DNA from: Halioglobus sp.
Lineage (GTDB): Bacteria; Pseudomonadota; Gammaproteobacteria; Pseudomonadales; Halieaceae
Reading direction: 5' to 3'
Assembly: GCA_020443325.1 (NCBI GenBank)
Contig: JAGRIK010000136.1
Span: 1-35,778 of the forward strand
DNA length: 35,778 bases
Part shown: in pieces, positions 24,961 to 33,593 of the stretch
Layout of the letters: every line of letters starts with the position of its first letter
Position numbering within the stretch: the first letter of the stretch is position 1
Program-made: the position numbers and the translations under genes
The notes under the pieces: model-generated
Seen by the model: only the letters and a program-made list of their open reading frames with translations
Database searches by the model: none
What the model was told of the DNA's origin: nothing

Positions 24961-24981
24961 GGGGCATGGCAGACATGCCCC
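24961..24981 (-). terminator. Hairpin after the small exported-protein gene
   Basis: GGGGCATG (24961-24968), five bases, then CATGCCCC (24974-24981) form a perfect eight-pair stem just downstream of the small minus-strand gene that ends at 24993. On the minus strand no run of T follows, so an intrinsic terminator is uncertain; it could be an mRNA 3'-end stabiliser. Confidence 0.35.
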
Positions 24982-24992
24982 AAAGGGAAAAC

Positions 24993-25277
24993 CTAGTAGC
25001 TTTTGGCCAAAACCTGTCGGCGCGCGTCGTACTGTTCGCGATACTCGGCGCACTGTGCGCGATCCACACCGCCCGACTGGTGTTGCCAGGCGAGCATGAT
25101 GCAGGTTTTCTTCGCACTCAGCGCGAAGCTTGTATCGGAGTGAGTAACCTTCTGCAAACCTTGCCCTATTGAAGATTTCTCTAAACCAATCGCAGCGCCG
25201 TACATCGCCACACCCATGACCAGCGCTGTCGAAATACAACGCGCTTCCCCGAAAATTCTTGTCTGTCTGATATTCAT
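24993..25277 (-). CDS. Small possibly exported protein, unknown function
   Basis: From the ATG at 25277 the product is 94 residues with a moderately hydrophobic N-terminal segment (ARCISTALVMGVAMYGAAIGL) that could be a signal peptide or membrane anchor. The remainder is polar (HSDTSFALSAKKTCIMLAWQHQSGGVDRAQCAEYREQYDARRQVLAKSY) and has two Cys. The frame continues upstream to 25373, but that extension is unconvincing. No family recognised and no strong ribosome site. It reads more like protein than the competing overlapping frames at 24874-25299. It could be co-regulated with the DUF3157-like gene downstream. A real gene is likely but not certain. Confidence 0.5.
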   Translation of the reverse strand: MNIRQTRIFGEARCISTALVMGVAMYGAAIGLEKSSIGQGLQKVTHSDTSFALSAKKTCIMLAWQHQSGGVDRAQCAEYREQYDARRQVLAKSY

Positions 25278-25445
25278 GGGGCCATAGTAGACAGGCCATG
25301 TGTCAGAATGGTTGCGATCGTGTGAACCTTTTATGACAGGGGCAGCACCCGGACAAAAATCTTTTCGCAGCATTCACTGTTTACAGTACACTTGAGCTTG
25401 CCGCCCGTCGGCACAAAACACCTCCGCAGCCACCTGGAAAATATC

Positions 25446-26837
25446 ATGCCGCGCATCTCTGTTCAGTTACTGGCAGTCTTCGTTGCTCTCGCCCTGACCA
25501 CGCTCCAACTTTACGATAAAACCTATGCAAGCCACGCTGCTACTGTGGACGAATCTTCCGGCGGATTTAAAACAATTAGCGAGTTTTCAGTTGATGGCAA
25601 TGCCGAGATCATGCAGGCAGCGGCTGGCGGCATGTATCTTGTGCATACCAACAGCGAACGCAACAGTATTGATGTTGTGGACCTGACCGACCCTGCCAGT
25701 GCCAAAAAAGTGGTTTCGCTCGATATGCCGGGAGAACCTACCAGCATCGGCGTCAGTCCGGACGGTAAATGGGCGCTGGCCGTTGTTTACGCGAGCAAAT
25801 CCAAAGCAAAAAAGAAGCCGCTCGACCCTCGCCTGCCAGGCGTACTCGCATTGATTGATCTGCGCGATCCGGCCAACGCTGCTGTGACGTCCCTCATCGG
25901 CATTGGTCACCACCCCGACAGCATTGCAGTAACCTCCTCCGGCGACGAACTGGTGGGGATTATCGCGATCGAGAACGAACCGTTGATTGTAGTGGATGGC
26001 AAGGTCGTGGACGACGATGCGCCCGGCAACCCCAACGACATCAGTGAGAAAGGTTCAATACAGATTGTTTCAATCAACCCAAACAAGCCCAACCACTACA
26101 GCCTGACTACGTTACCACTTGAGAGTGCCCTGTTGCGCACCGCAAAGATGCTGAACATTGATGATCCACAGCCCGAGTATGTTGCCATCGCTCACGACAA
26201 ACACCTTGCGGCAGTTTCGCTGCAGGAAAACAACGGTATCGTGCTCGTAGACTATCTGGCCGCCGAAATCATCGGGGCCTTCAATCTCGGGGTCGTGGCT
26301 CCGCGCCCGGCGGATCTGGTGAGCAACGGCGAAGTGGCGCTGGTGCAGAGCTATCCTACGGATGCCAGCGCCGAACTGCTCGCGGGCACACGGTTTCCCG
26401 ATGCGATCAATTTCACACCCGATGGGCAGTTCATACTGAGCGCCGACGAAGGGGAGCTGCCACTGACTGGCGGCCGCGGCTTTTCAATCTGGTCGTTAGA
26501 TGGAGAATTCGTCTGGGACGATGGCGGTGAAATTGAGCGTCGCGCCAGCGAACTGGGCCTGTATCCTGAAGGGCGCTCTGATGTCAGGGGGATCGAGGTA
26601 GAGGGGATTACTTCCGCCCGATTCGGCGCACGGGATTACGCCTTCGCTGTCTCTGAGCGCGGGTCGTTTGTCGCAATCTACGATATTACCCAGCCACGAA
26701 CACCTGTGTTTGTACAAATCCTGCCGACTGGTAAAGGCCCGGAGAGTGTCGTGGCCATTCCGCAGCGTAACCTGGTCGCTGTCGCTGCCGAGAAAAGCGG
26801 CTCCATCACCATCATCGGCCACAGCGACAACAAGTAA
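25446..26837 (+). CDS. Exported beta-propeller protein of the choice-of-anchor-I type
   Basis: A 463-residue protein with an N-terminal signal or anchor segment (SVQLLAVFVALALTTLQLY). It is built of propeller blades such as SIGVSPDGKWALAVV, PEYVAIAHDKHLAAVSLQENNGIVLVDY and DAINFTPDGQFILSADEGE. The sequence FSIWSLDGEFVWDDGG followed by RSDVRGIEVEGI and AFAVSERGSFVAIYDITQPRTPVFV resembles choice-of-anchor-I family propellers found on bacterial surfaces; some relatives have phosphatase or phytase annotations. No catalytic set is recognised here. The ATG at 25446 is preferred over a TTG at 25392 because the signal segment starts there. The gene converges on the CotH/VTC operon, ending 43 bases from the phosphoesterase gene. 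Confidence 0.75.
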   Translation: MPRISVQLLAVFVALALTTLQLYDKTYASHAATVDESSGGFKTISEFSVDGNAEIMQAAAGGMYLVHTNSERNSIDVVDLTDPASAKKVVSLDMPGEPTSIGVSPDGKWALAVVYASKSKAKKKPLDPRLPGVLALIDLRDPANAAVTSLIGIGHHPDSIAVTSSGDELVGIIAIENEPLIVVDGKVVDDDAPGNPNDISEKGSIQIVSINPNKPNHYSLTTLPLESALLRTAKMLNIDDPQPEYVAIAHDKHLAAVSLQENNGIVLVDYLAAEIIGAFNLGVVAPRPADLVSNGEVALVQSYPTDASAELLAGTRFPDAINFTPDGQFILSADEGELPLTGGRGFSIWSLDGEFVWDDGGEIERRASELGLYPEGRSDVRGIEVEGITSARFGARDYAFAVSERGSFVAIYDITQPRTPVFVQILPTGKGPESVVAIPQRNLVAVAAEKSGSITIIGHSDNK

Positions 26838-26880
26838 TCGATTCGCCACCGGAGACTCACTCTTTGGCGGCACGTTGTAA

Positions 26881-27930
26881 CTATTTGCGCTGCTTGTCTA
26901 TCTGATCAGCCTTCGCGGCGTATTCCGGGTTTTCCCGATAGAAGCTCTCCCAGTACTCATAGCCGAAGTTCTCCATCGCGCTTTTCTCACCGGTGGAGAA
27001 ATTAATATTCTCCAGCGATACCACCCCGGCTTTAACACTCACATTGACGAACGAATCACGCGGCGTATTACCCATCCCCGTAGCCACATAGGTCATATCC
27101 GGCTCCTCCAGGTAGAACGTCTGTAGATACTTTCTTCCGCCTCCAATGTCGCCGGAGATCAGGAAAATATGCTTGTTGGCAGCGAGCGACTCCAGAAGTG
27201 GCTTGAGGTCGCCCAGAAAGAAACGGTAGTTCGGAGGCGGCTTGATGGGGTGGCGGTAGCGAAACAGCGCCGCCATCGCCGGATTGTCATTGTTATAGCT
27301 CCAGAACACCTTGTGGCTCAGTACAAAAATGTTCTTGATCGAGTCATCCGTTGCGGCATTGGCCAGCAGCGCCTTCACTCTATCCCAGTCTTTGCCGGAC
27401 ACAATGGGCACCCGACCCGTATCGAGAAAGATAAAAAGCTCACTGCCCAGCCGAAAGTGATAATTCGCCTCACCGAACTCCTGTTCATAGCGGTCGATAT
27501 CGTGGCTGGCCGGGGTTCTGGTACCGTCGGGCAGCGGGTCATCGCCGATCTGCGTGTCGTGATTTCCCACCGCATTGAAGAAGGGGACTGGAATGTGCTC
27601 GCTGACCCAGGCTTTCAACTTCGTTAGACCTTCCTCTTTCAGGTTGTAGTAAAGGTCGCCAAGCGCAATCACAAACGCGGGATCGTCGCCAAACAGGCGC
27701 TCGAGATTACTGCGAAACACCTTGTTGGGCTCATAGATGCCTGGACTGGATCGCAGATGCCCCACAACCACGAAACTGTAGTCGGACCAGTCGCCTTCAG
27801 GGTTCACCGCAAGCTGATTGAAGCAGGATTTATAGGGTATTTCCTGGCAGGTGGCAGCGCTGCTGGACGCACTCCACGACAGGAGCAAGGCCACTATCAA
27901 GACAGGAAAGGAGGGCACGCCGGTTTTCAT
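26881..27930 (-). CDS. Exported metallophosphoesterase-fold protein with degenerate metal motifs
   Basis: A 349-residue exported protein (signal peptide VPSFPVLIVALLLSWSASSSA). It has calcineurin-like phosphoesterase motifs GDLYYN, GNHD and a strand ending VLSHK. The first motif, usually DxH, reads VGH (about 56-58), and the last, usually GHxH, reads GDIG (in LISGDIGGG). At least two metal ligands are therefore missing or moved, so it may bind one metal, use other ligands, or act as a binding protein. The ATG at 27930 is preceded by AAGGTGAG. It is the last gene of the DUF4956-CotH-VTC operon, 42 bases after the beta-sandwich gene. A role in trimming or sensing a phosphorylated surface polymer is possible but unproven. 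Confidence 0.82.
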   Translation of the reverse strand: MKTGVPSFPVLIVALLLSWSASSSAATCQEIPYKSCFNQLAVNPEGDWSDYSFVVVGHLRSSPGIYEPNKVFRSNLERLFGDDPAFVIALGDLYYNLKEEGLTKLKAWVSEHIPVPFFNAVGNHDTQIGDDPLPDGTRTPASHDIDRYEQEFGEANYHFRLGSELFIFLDTGRVPIVSGKDWDRVKALLANAATDDSIKNIFVLSHKVFWSYNNDNPAMAALFRYRHPIKPPPNYRFFLGDLKPLLESLAANKHIFLISGDIGGGRKYLQTFYLEEPDMTYVATGMGNTPRDSFVNVSVKAGVVSLENINFSTGEKSAMENFGYEYWESFYRENPEYAAKADQIDKQRK

Positions 27931-27972
27931 TATCTCACCTTCACGCGTTGCGCGGTGGCGCGGAAGCACTCC

Positions 27973-28524
27973 TCACCACACGCGGATCTGCTCAAGTTTG
28001 AATTTAATCTTTCGGATATCCCGATTTTTGGGATTTACATCATGGGGTGACATGGGATTCATATGCTGCAACTCAATGTGCAGGGAGGGAGAGCCTTCCA
28101 GCCCCGGAGGAAGTTCAACCGTATGGTCCAGCAATGGCGTTTCACTGAGCAACTGGCCATTTACGAACAGCCGCGTTGGTTCCTCACCGTTGAAGTAAGC
28201 GCCCTGTATTCGCAATTGTCCCGGCGTTTCACCCTCGTCCAACCGGATATAGATGGATGAGCGCTTGCCCATCGTCCAGACACCATTCTCCGTGATGGCA
28301 CTCCAGCCTGAGTCCATTAGCACATAAGGTTCTATTTCACTTGCGCGCAAATTTTGCTGCGGTATTGGCTGCAAAAGCGCCACGTAGTTACCGTGCTCTT
28401 CCAGTTTCTGCGCTGCCTCCCTTGCCATTTTCGCAAGTTCTTGCTTCTGTTGGGCGACAGGATTGCCAGTGTCACCCAGAACCACGGACGAACACAGAAG
28501 GGCGAGTAGAACTAGAGTGCGCAT
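27973..28524 (-). CDS. Exported beta-sandwich-like protein of unknown function
   Basis: A 183-residue product: a signal peptide (MRTLVLLALLCSSVVLG), a short charged helix (QQKQELAKMAREAAQKLEEHG), then a beta-rich domain (GVWTMGKRSSIYIRLDEGETPGQLRIQGAYF, RLFVNGQLL, LHIELQHMNPMSPHDVNPKNRDIRKIKFKLEQIRV). The final pattern (an H-M-N-P-x-S-P stretch, then a D-x-R motif before the last strand) resembles C-terminal sandwich domains found with exopolysaccharide/LPS glycosyltransferases (DUF7024-like). That match is by memory and tentative. It overlaps the VTC gene by 13 bases, which ties it to the operon, and precedes the phosphoesterase by 42 bases. A carbohydrate- or polymer-binding role is plausible. 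Confidence 0.72.
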   Translation of the reverse strand: MRTLVLLALLCSSVVLGDTGNPVAQQKQELAKMAREAAQKLEEHGNYVALLQPIPQQNLRASEIEPYVLMDSGWSAITENGVWTMGKRSSIYIRLDEGETPGQLRIQGAYFNGEEPTRLFVNGQLLSETPLLDHTVELPPGLEGSPSLHIELQHMNPMSPHDVNPKNRDIRKIKFKLEQIRVW

Positions 28525-29192
28525 ACGGTATCCACACCGATGACATACTTGGAGTGACGAAAAATTCGCCCGGGCATCCCGGCGAGCAATTCCGCCGCTT
28601 TTTTTGATTTGTTTGTAGGGTATTTGAATTCTATAACGACATCGATCAACGAGGCTGCGGTCCTGGCTGATTTAATGGGGTACAGGCTCTGGTAGCGTAT
28701 ATTCCGATCGATAGTCATACGGATATCCGGCGCTATTTCGTAATAGGCCCGCTCATACTGCACATGCAGACTGGGAAACAGACTGGCCTGTCTTGCCACC
28801 GCCATGCTTCGCTCATTACTGCGCAACAATCGGTTGGCGATAGCGCGATCAAAAGGTAAATCACCTGTGGGGTTATCCAGTTTGATGATCAGTTTGTTGG
28901 CAAGCTTTCCCCTTTTGTTCTTCAACTCGAGAACCATGTTGTCGGTGGCATCGTTGTACCAGCGGATCCTGAGTTTTCCGCGCTTGCTGATACCCGATAC
29001 ATTGTCCTGATAGTCATCAAATTCGCTGGTATCCAGATAGACTGAATGTATCAATCTATCAGCGTACTGCTTAACCGGGTGCAGGCCTGCTCGTTGCAGC
29101 CAGCTTTCAAATTCGGTGAACTGTGCACGCTGGTAAGGGACTTTCAGTTCGTAGCGAAAGTCATTGCGTTGTAAGCCGTTACTCTGTGGCAA
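28512..29192 (-). CDS. VTC-domain protein (polyphosphate-polymerase fold)
   Basis: A 226-residue cytoplasmic VTC domain. In yeast Vtc4 this tunnel fold makes polyphosphate from ATP. The basic and acidic residues that line the tunnel are present in order: RYELKVP, HSVYLDTSEFDDY, KLRIRWY, LELKNKRG, VQYERAYYE, RMTIDRNI, VVIEFKYP and a late Lys in HSKYVIGVD. A polymerase or NTP-using activity is therefore possible, although bacterial members are little studied. The start is TTG at 29192 with GGAGG six bases upstream. It overlaps the CotH gene by 14 bases and the beta-sandwich gene by 13, showing translational coupling. Confidence 0.9.
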   Translation of the reverse strand: MPQSNGLQRNDFRYELKVPYQRAQFTEFESWLQRAGLHPVKQYADRLIHSVYLDTSEFDDYQDNVSGISKRGKLRIRWYNDATDNMVLELKNKRGKLANKLIIKLDNPTGDLPFDRAIANRLLRSNERSMAVARQASLFPSLHVQYERAYYEIAPDIRMTIDRNIRYQSLYPIKSARTAASLIDVVIEFKYPTNKSKKAAELLAGMPGRIFRHSKYVIGVDTVCAL

Positions 29193-31887
29193 AACCTGCC
29201 TCCACGAGTTGCTGTTTATTGAAATTGGTTACCGGCTGGGCAACGCCATCAATCACTATCTGGCTACCGTTCTGGTTTGTCGCCAGGAAGCTGAAATTGC
29301 TGAAAGTACAGTCGTTGCATTCGATGGTTGCACTGCCGTACTCGTTTTTCTTGATGTACGTGATTAATGCACTGCCGGAAATATTGTTGAAACTACTGTC
29401 TTTTACCAGGGCGACAGAGAGATCCTTGCTGGCCACACCGCTGGAAGAGCCGTCAATCACCACTCTGCTCGCATCCAGGTTCGATTGTTCACCCACCGAG
29501 ATTGACTTATCCCCGATCTGGTGAAATTTCACGTTCTCCAGCCTGAGGGTTGTACCCGAGACATCTACCGCATCATTGTCTGTCAATTCAAACAGGGAGT
29601 CCCGTATCAGTCCCACCGAAAAATCGCTGTCGAAACCATCGAAGGCAGTGCGCCTGATCGTCGAGTTGGTGATAGTGAAATCGGCACGCACTATATTCAA
29701 CGCGTCTTCGCAGTGCATATTGTCAAAGGTGGAGTTGGTGACATCCACATCGCTTTCATAAAAGGATATGCACCCGGTAATCCCGTAGTAGTCCTGTCGG
29801 TTAGCTACTGTGGTATGGCCTACTCCAGTCAGCAGGGCATGCTGCACCTTTGAGCGCGATTCTGCCTGGGAGACCAGGATGCCACCCCAGGCGCCAACAC
29901 CCTGAAAACCGGGTAAGGGATTGACGTGTACCTGTGCTGGCGATTCCTCGGTGCCAAGTATGAACAGGGGGCCACGCACTTTCAGCGTCGCACCGTCTTC
30001 CAGTGTGAGCCGCGACCCCGGCTCGAGAGTAACGGACCAGCCCTTGTCGAGTTCCAGGCTGTGTTCAATCGTGTGCTCACCCGGCCCGAAGACGATACTC
30101 CTGTCGGCTGCGTTGATGCGCACACCGGGCTTTCCTGAGAGCGCCTTGCGAAACGCGCGATCGAAACCCGAAATATGGTGTCGGAACTGGGTGACGGCCG
30201 TTTCAGTAAACGTTTCACCCTGGTACTCAAACTGGACGGCAACCCTGGTGTCGTCGGTAAAAGGCTTTCGCAGACTGATTTCAACTATATGGTTCGCCTC
30301 TTTGCCACCGGCCCCTCGCTGATACGCTGGCAGAACTTCCAGCTTTTCCACCACACCCTGCTCACTCTCACCGTCTTCATAAAGCACCTGAATGTTGGAA
30401 AGCGCGTGTGCCGAGAGATTTTTTAGTTGCAGCGTCATGCCGTCGCCTTCGGGAAACAGAAACGCACGCACATGGGAATAGAGTGGAGCATCCGGCCATT
30501 TTTTGACAAACGGGTGGGTGTTTGGGGTCACTACCCGACGGGATGACGAGAGCTTCATATTGTCGAGAAAATAGGAGAGATTATTGAGCAAGTTCCGGGT
30601 GTAGATGATTCTGGTCGGTAACTTCTCCATTGCCAGCACATTCAGCAGCTCAATCTGGGATTGCTGGTATTGTTCCTGCCACTCCGGGCTCGAGTAGGCC
30701 TGCAGTAATTCTTCAGCAAACTCCAGAACATATTGCTGAAAGTCCGGCTCGCCCAGCAGAAAAGGGGCGGCCATACGGTCGCAGTTTTCAGTCCGGGGTG
30801 TGCGTTCATGGGGAACCGGGCCATTATCGAACGCTATCGGCTCCAGCAGGTTGGTTGTGGGATTAAAGTAGAATCGTCGGTTGTGAGCCGCCTGGCCATG
30901 GCAGCCATACCACGTGTTCATCAGCACCCACCACCGCGCCACCTTGGGCAAATCGAATACATCCTTGGCTGGGAGTAGCCCATCCATAAAATCACGGTAG
31001 AGCGACATGGCGCGGACGGAATTATTTGTTGCGGTTGAACCGGGCGCGTAGGAGGGTGCGCTAAACTGTGAAACGGCTAGGTCGCGCATAAAAACATGTG
31101 CATTATCTCTTCCCGGCACTTTCGGATCTTCGGCAGGATTGGTCCGCACATTGAGATCTCTCTGCCGCCACATAAGATCTTCGTCCAGAATGACGATGGG
31201 GCCTTCACGCCTGGTTTGCGCTTCCAGTAACTCCTTGGAAAAGTGCTCCTCAAGTGCCATCACCCCAATCGCGTAATCATTGATGCGCACATCGACAAAC
31301 CGGTAACGGGGGGCGAGCACTCCCCAGCGGCGCATTTCATCCATCAGTAGCGGTTCAGCCTGGTATTTACGCGTCTTGGGATGCTGGATCGAAAAGCGCT
31401 TCATGCCGAAGACGTAGCCCTGTTTTCGAATTTTGATGCGAAATGAGATTTTCGTCGGGTGTTCTATATGGTCTACCCAATCGCCTTTCAGCCGGAGTTC
31501 GGCTTTCAGCTTATGCGAGGGTTCACCGTCGTCGGCAACAACGGTCGCATCAACCCAGTCATCGTCTTCACCGATGAGAATTTGCCCGGGCTTGTCCAGA
31601 GTCTCGCGGCGTTTCTTGTACAGCTTCTTCAGCGCACCATCCGTGAGATAGATATTGAGGATTGGCAGGGTTTGCTTATCGAACTCCTCGCGCTGCACAG
31701 CCCATTTGAGGTTGGACATATCACGCAGTATATCGCCCGACAATATGCACAGCGGATCACCCTCCGTGCATTCAGGCAGCGTTGTGTCCTGCAGATCCTC
31801 CTTGAGCTGGTTCGGAGCCACAATCAGCAGCAACGCCACCAGCAGCGGAACTACAAGGAGCGCCAGTCGAATGGTTTTGGCAGACAA
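29179..31887 (-). CDS. CotH-type kinase fused to a C-terminal parallel beta-helix
   Basis: A 902-residue membrane-anchored protein. After an N-terminal membrane helix (about 6-24), residues about 75-470 form a CotH kinase-like domain: LRLKGDWVDHIEHPTKISFRIKI, FGMKRFSIQHP, RINDYAIGVMALEEHFSKELL, LMNTWYGCHGQAAHNRRFYFNPTTN and the metal-binding Asp in EPIAFDNGP (Asp354). CotH of Bacillus phosphorylates spore coat proteins. Residues about 600-870 are repeated short strands (ITNSTIRRTAFDGFDSDFS, LIRDSLFELTDNDAVDVSG, LENVKFHQIGDKSISV) typical of a right-handed parallel beta-helix, perhaps binding a polymer. The catalytic region would be periplasmic or extracellular. The start is TTG at 31887, nine bases after the DUF4956 stop. 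It overlaps the VTC gene by 14 bases. Confidence 0.87.
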   Translation of the reverse strand: MSAKTIRLALLVVPLLVALLLIVAPNQLKEDLQDTTLPECTEGDPLCILSGDILRDMSNLKWAVQREEFDKQTLPILNIYLTDGALKKLYKKRRETLDKPGQILIGEDDDWVDATVVADDGEPSHKLKAELRLKGDWVDHIEHPTKISFRIKIRKQGYVFGMKRFSIQHPKTRKYQAEPLLMDEMRRWGVLAPRYRFVDVRINDYAIGVMALEEHFSKELLEAQTRREGPIVILDEDLMWRQRDLNVRTNPAEDPKVPGRDNAHVFMRDLAVSQFSAPSYAPGSTATNNSVRAMSLYRDFMDGLLPAKDVFDLPKVARWWVLMNTWYGCHGQAAHNRRFYFNPTTNLLEPIAFDNGPVPHERTPRTENCDRMAAPFLLGEPDFQQYVLEFAEELLQAYSSPEWQEQYQQSQIELLNVLAMEKLPTRIIYTRNLLNNLSYFLDNMKLSSSRRVVTPNTHPFVKKWPDAPLYSHVRAFLFPEGDGMTLQLKNLSAHALSNIQVLYEDGESEQGVVEKLEVLPAYQRGAGGKEANHIVEISLRKPFTDDTRVAVQFEYQGETFTETAVTQFRHHISGFDRAFRKALSGKPGVRINAADRSIVFGPGEHTIEHSLELDKGWSVTLEPGSRLTLEDGATLKVRGPLFILGTEESPAQVHVNPLPGFQGVGAWGGILVSQAESRSKVQHALLTGVGHTTVANRQDYYGITGCISFYESDVDVTNSTFDNMHCEDALNIVRADFTITNSTIRRTAFDGFDSDFSVGLIRDSLFELTDNDAVDVSGTTLRLENVKFHQIGDKSISVGEQSNLDASRVVIDGSSSGVASKDLSVALVKDSSFNNISGSALITYIKKNEYGSATIECNDCTFSNFSFLATNQNGSQIVIDGVAQPVTNFNKQQLVEAGFATE

Positions 31888-31896
31888 ACCAGGTTC

Positions 31897-32574
31897 TCAG
31901 GTGATGACGCGTGCATTGGAGGTTAACGAAATCTCAAACTCCACCCCGAGGCCGGCAAACGCGCGGCGCAGTTCATCGAGGCTGCTGAGCTCTATGCGCA
32001 AAGTGTCGATCAGCAGTTCGATGCGATCACCACTTCGGTACAGGCGCTTCAGCTTGTAGGTAAAAGACTGCTCTTTCAGTAATTTTTCAACATCTGCCAA
32101 GTCGAGCGATTTGTCCGATGGCAAGTGCAGTATGACATCCACCAGGTTGCTGTTGCTGGTCAATATCTGCTTCTTGGTAAGTGCGAAGGGGACCAGGACA
32201 GCCACAATGACGAGAAAGCCAACGACAGTCACCATTACCTGGTTTGCGCCTAATCCCAGGCCAACGGCGATGGCAACAAATATGTACAGCAACTCTTCCG
32301 GCTCCTTGATTGGCGTACGAAACCGCACGATAGACAGTGCGCCAACCAGACCCAGCGACAACGCGATGGATGATTTGATGATCGTAATGATGATGATCAT
32401 TGCCGGTATTAACAGCAGGAACATCGGGAGGTATTGATTGTGATCAACGACCAGCCTTGTCGATCGTGAGATGACAAACGCCCAGATAACAGCCAGTACA
32501 AGGCCGATGCCCATATTCCTGAGCAATTCGAGCAAAGGTATATCTATAACCGCATAGGGATTCGCAAAGTCCAC
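31897..32574 (-). CDS. DUF4956 integral membrane protein
   Basis: A 225-residue protein of the DUF4956 family, recognised by ALSLGLVGALSIVRFRTPIKEPEELLYIF. It has about three to four membrane helices in the first 140 residues and a cytoplasmic alpha/beta tail (LVDVILHLPSDKSLDLADVEKLL ... DELRRAFAGLGVEFEISL). DUF4956 genes are commonly next to VTC and CotH genes; a transport or scaffold role has not been shown. A TTG at 32580 is in frame but directly abuts AGGAG. The GTG at 32574 sits six bases after it, so 32574 is the better start. First gene of the five-gene operon. Confidence 0.9.
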   Translation of the reverse strand: MDFANPYAVIDIPLLELLRNMGIGLVLAVIWAFVISRSTRLVVDHNQYLPMFLLLIPAMIIIITIIKSSIALSLGLVGALSIVRFRTPIKEPEELLYIFVAIAVGLGLGANQVMVTVVGFLVIVAVLVPFALTKKQILTSNSNLVDVILHLPSDKSLDLADVEKLLKEQSFTYKLKRLYRSGDRIELLIDTLRIELSSLDELRRAFAGLGVEFEISLTSNARVIT

Positions 32575-32647
32575 CAACAACTCCTATTATTCAATATCGT
32601 AATCAGATCTGGTTCACCGCACGCATGCTATCGAAAAGGCTATTCGA

Positions 32648-32653
32648 AGTATA
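32648..32653 (-). promoter_or_regulatory. Possible -10 element of the DUF4956-CotH-VTC operon
   Basis: On the minus strand this reads TATACT, about 75 bases upstream of the DUF4956 start, in the 224-base gap after the enoyl-CoA hydratase gene. No good -35 box is visible. The same box type appears upstream of several genes here. Confidence 0.3.
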
Positions 32654-32804
32654 GTATTCATGGGCTCTGCGCTGCGAACTGGTGCGCAATTTCGCCAATT
32701 GGGCGACTGATGCTACTCGCGGGGATGGCCTTGGGCAGTCCCGTGTGGCAACACGACCTCTTACAGTATTGCCGAAGCGCGTTTAATACTGCTCCGGGAC
32801 ACTA

Positions 32805-33578
32805 TTACACCGGCTTATCGTAGCGTGACTGCGCCGCTTCCATACCTGCGATGGCCAGATCGGTGTTTACCACGGATTGAAAGACCTCCTGTTCGTAGCG
32901 CAGAGCCTCATCCAGCGGCACTCGTTCATTTACAGCCAGGATTCGCTTGAGCCCCGCGATTGCGGCAGGCGATTTTTCAACCAGTTCTGCCGCCATTTCC
33001 AAGGCCACAGGCAGCGATTCCCCCGTAGCCACTACACGATTGATGGCGCCAAGCTCATAGAGGCGCTGTGCACCAAGGGGTTTGCCGGTCAACACCATCT
33101 CGGTGGCCGCAGTGCGCCCCGCCAATCGCGCCAGCCGACTACTGCCGCCAATACCCGTGGTCAGCCCCATCGCTATTTCCGGCTGGGAAAAGCGTGCCTG
33201 GGCTTCTGCAATTCGCAGATCACAGGCCCACCCCAATTCAGCGCCACCACCCGAACAATCGCCGGAGATGGCCGCAATACTGATGACATCCTCGTGTGCC
33301 AGTTCGTTCAGGCAGTCAAACCAACCTGCGCCGGTGCCTGTTTGCTCGCGGCCCTGAACGCCATTGGAGAGATCCCGCAGCCACGCGTGCTCAAGCCAGT
33401 GGCCCGCCAGGCCCGACGCAAGGATGACAACCCTCGCACCGGACTCCCGGCAGTGCCTGAACTGCTGCGCCAGCGCATCGATCGCCGCCCAGCATAGCTG
33501 GTTGCGCCGCACCGGATCGCTGAAGGTCAGGACAGCGACACGATCGCCGTTCCAGGCTATGTCTATTTCGTGACTCAA
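32805..33578 (-). CDS. Enoyl-CoA hydratase/isomerase family protein
   Basis: A 257-residue crotonase-fold protein. Conserved segments are SGDCSGGGAELGWACDLRIA, with the first acid position in GAEL, and FSQPEIAMGLTTGIGGSSRLARLAG, with the second acid in PEI, followed by MVLTGKPLGAQRLYELGAINRVV. Together they support CoA-ester hydration or isomerisation; the specific acyl-CoA is unknown. The oxyanion-hole region at LASGLAGHWLEHAWLRDL is less typical than the usual AG.DL motif. The start is TTG at 33578, since no other start lies close to the domain edge. It begins 15 bases after the GFA gene, so the two are probably co-transcribed. Confidence 0.88.
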   Translation of the reverse strand: MSHEIDIAWNGDRVAVLTFSDPVRRNQLCWAAIDALAQQFRHCRESGARVVILASGLAGHWLEHAWLRDLSNGVQGREQTGTGAGWFDCLNELAHEDVISIAAISGDCSGGGAELGWACDLRIAEAQARFSQPEIAMGLTTGIGGSSRLARLAGRTAATEMVLTGKPLGAQRLYELGAINRVVATGESLPVALEMAAELVEKSPAAIAGLKRILAVNERVPLDEALRYEQEVFQSVVNTDLAIAGMEAAQSRYDKPV

Positions 33579-33593
33579 GCGACTGTGCCGGGC

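Noticed and set aside
24874..25299. 141-codon minus-strand frame overlapping the small gene at 24993-25277
   Set aside because: Its product is rich in Arg and has no signal or domain; the competing frame reads more like a real protein.
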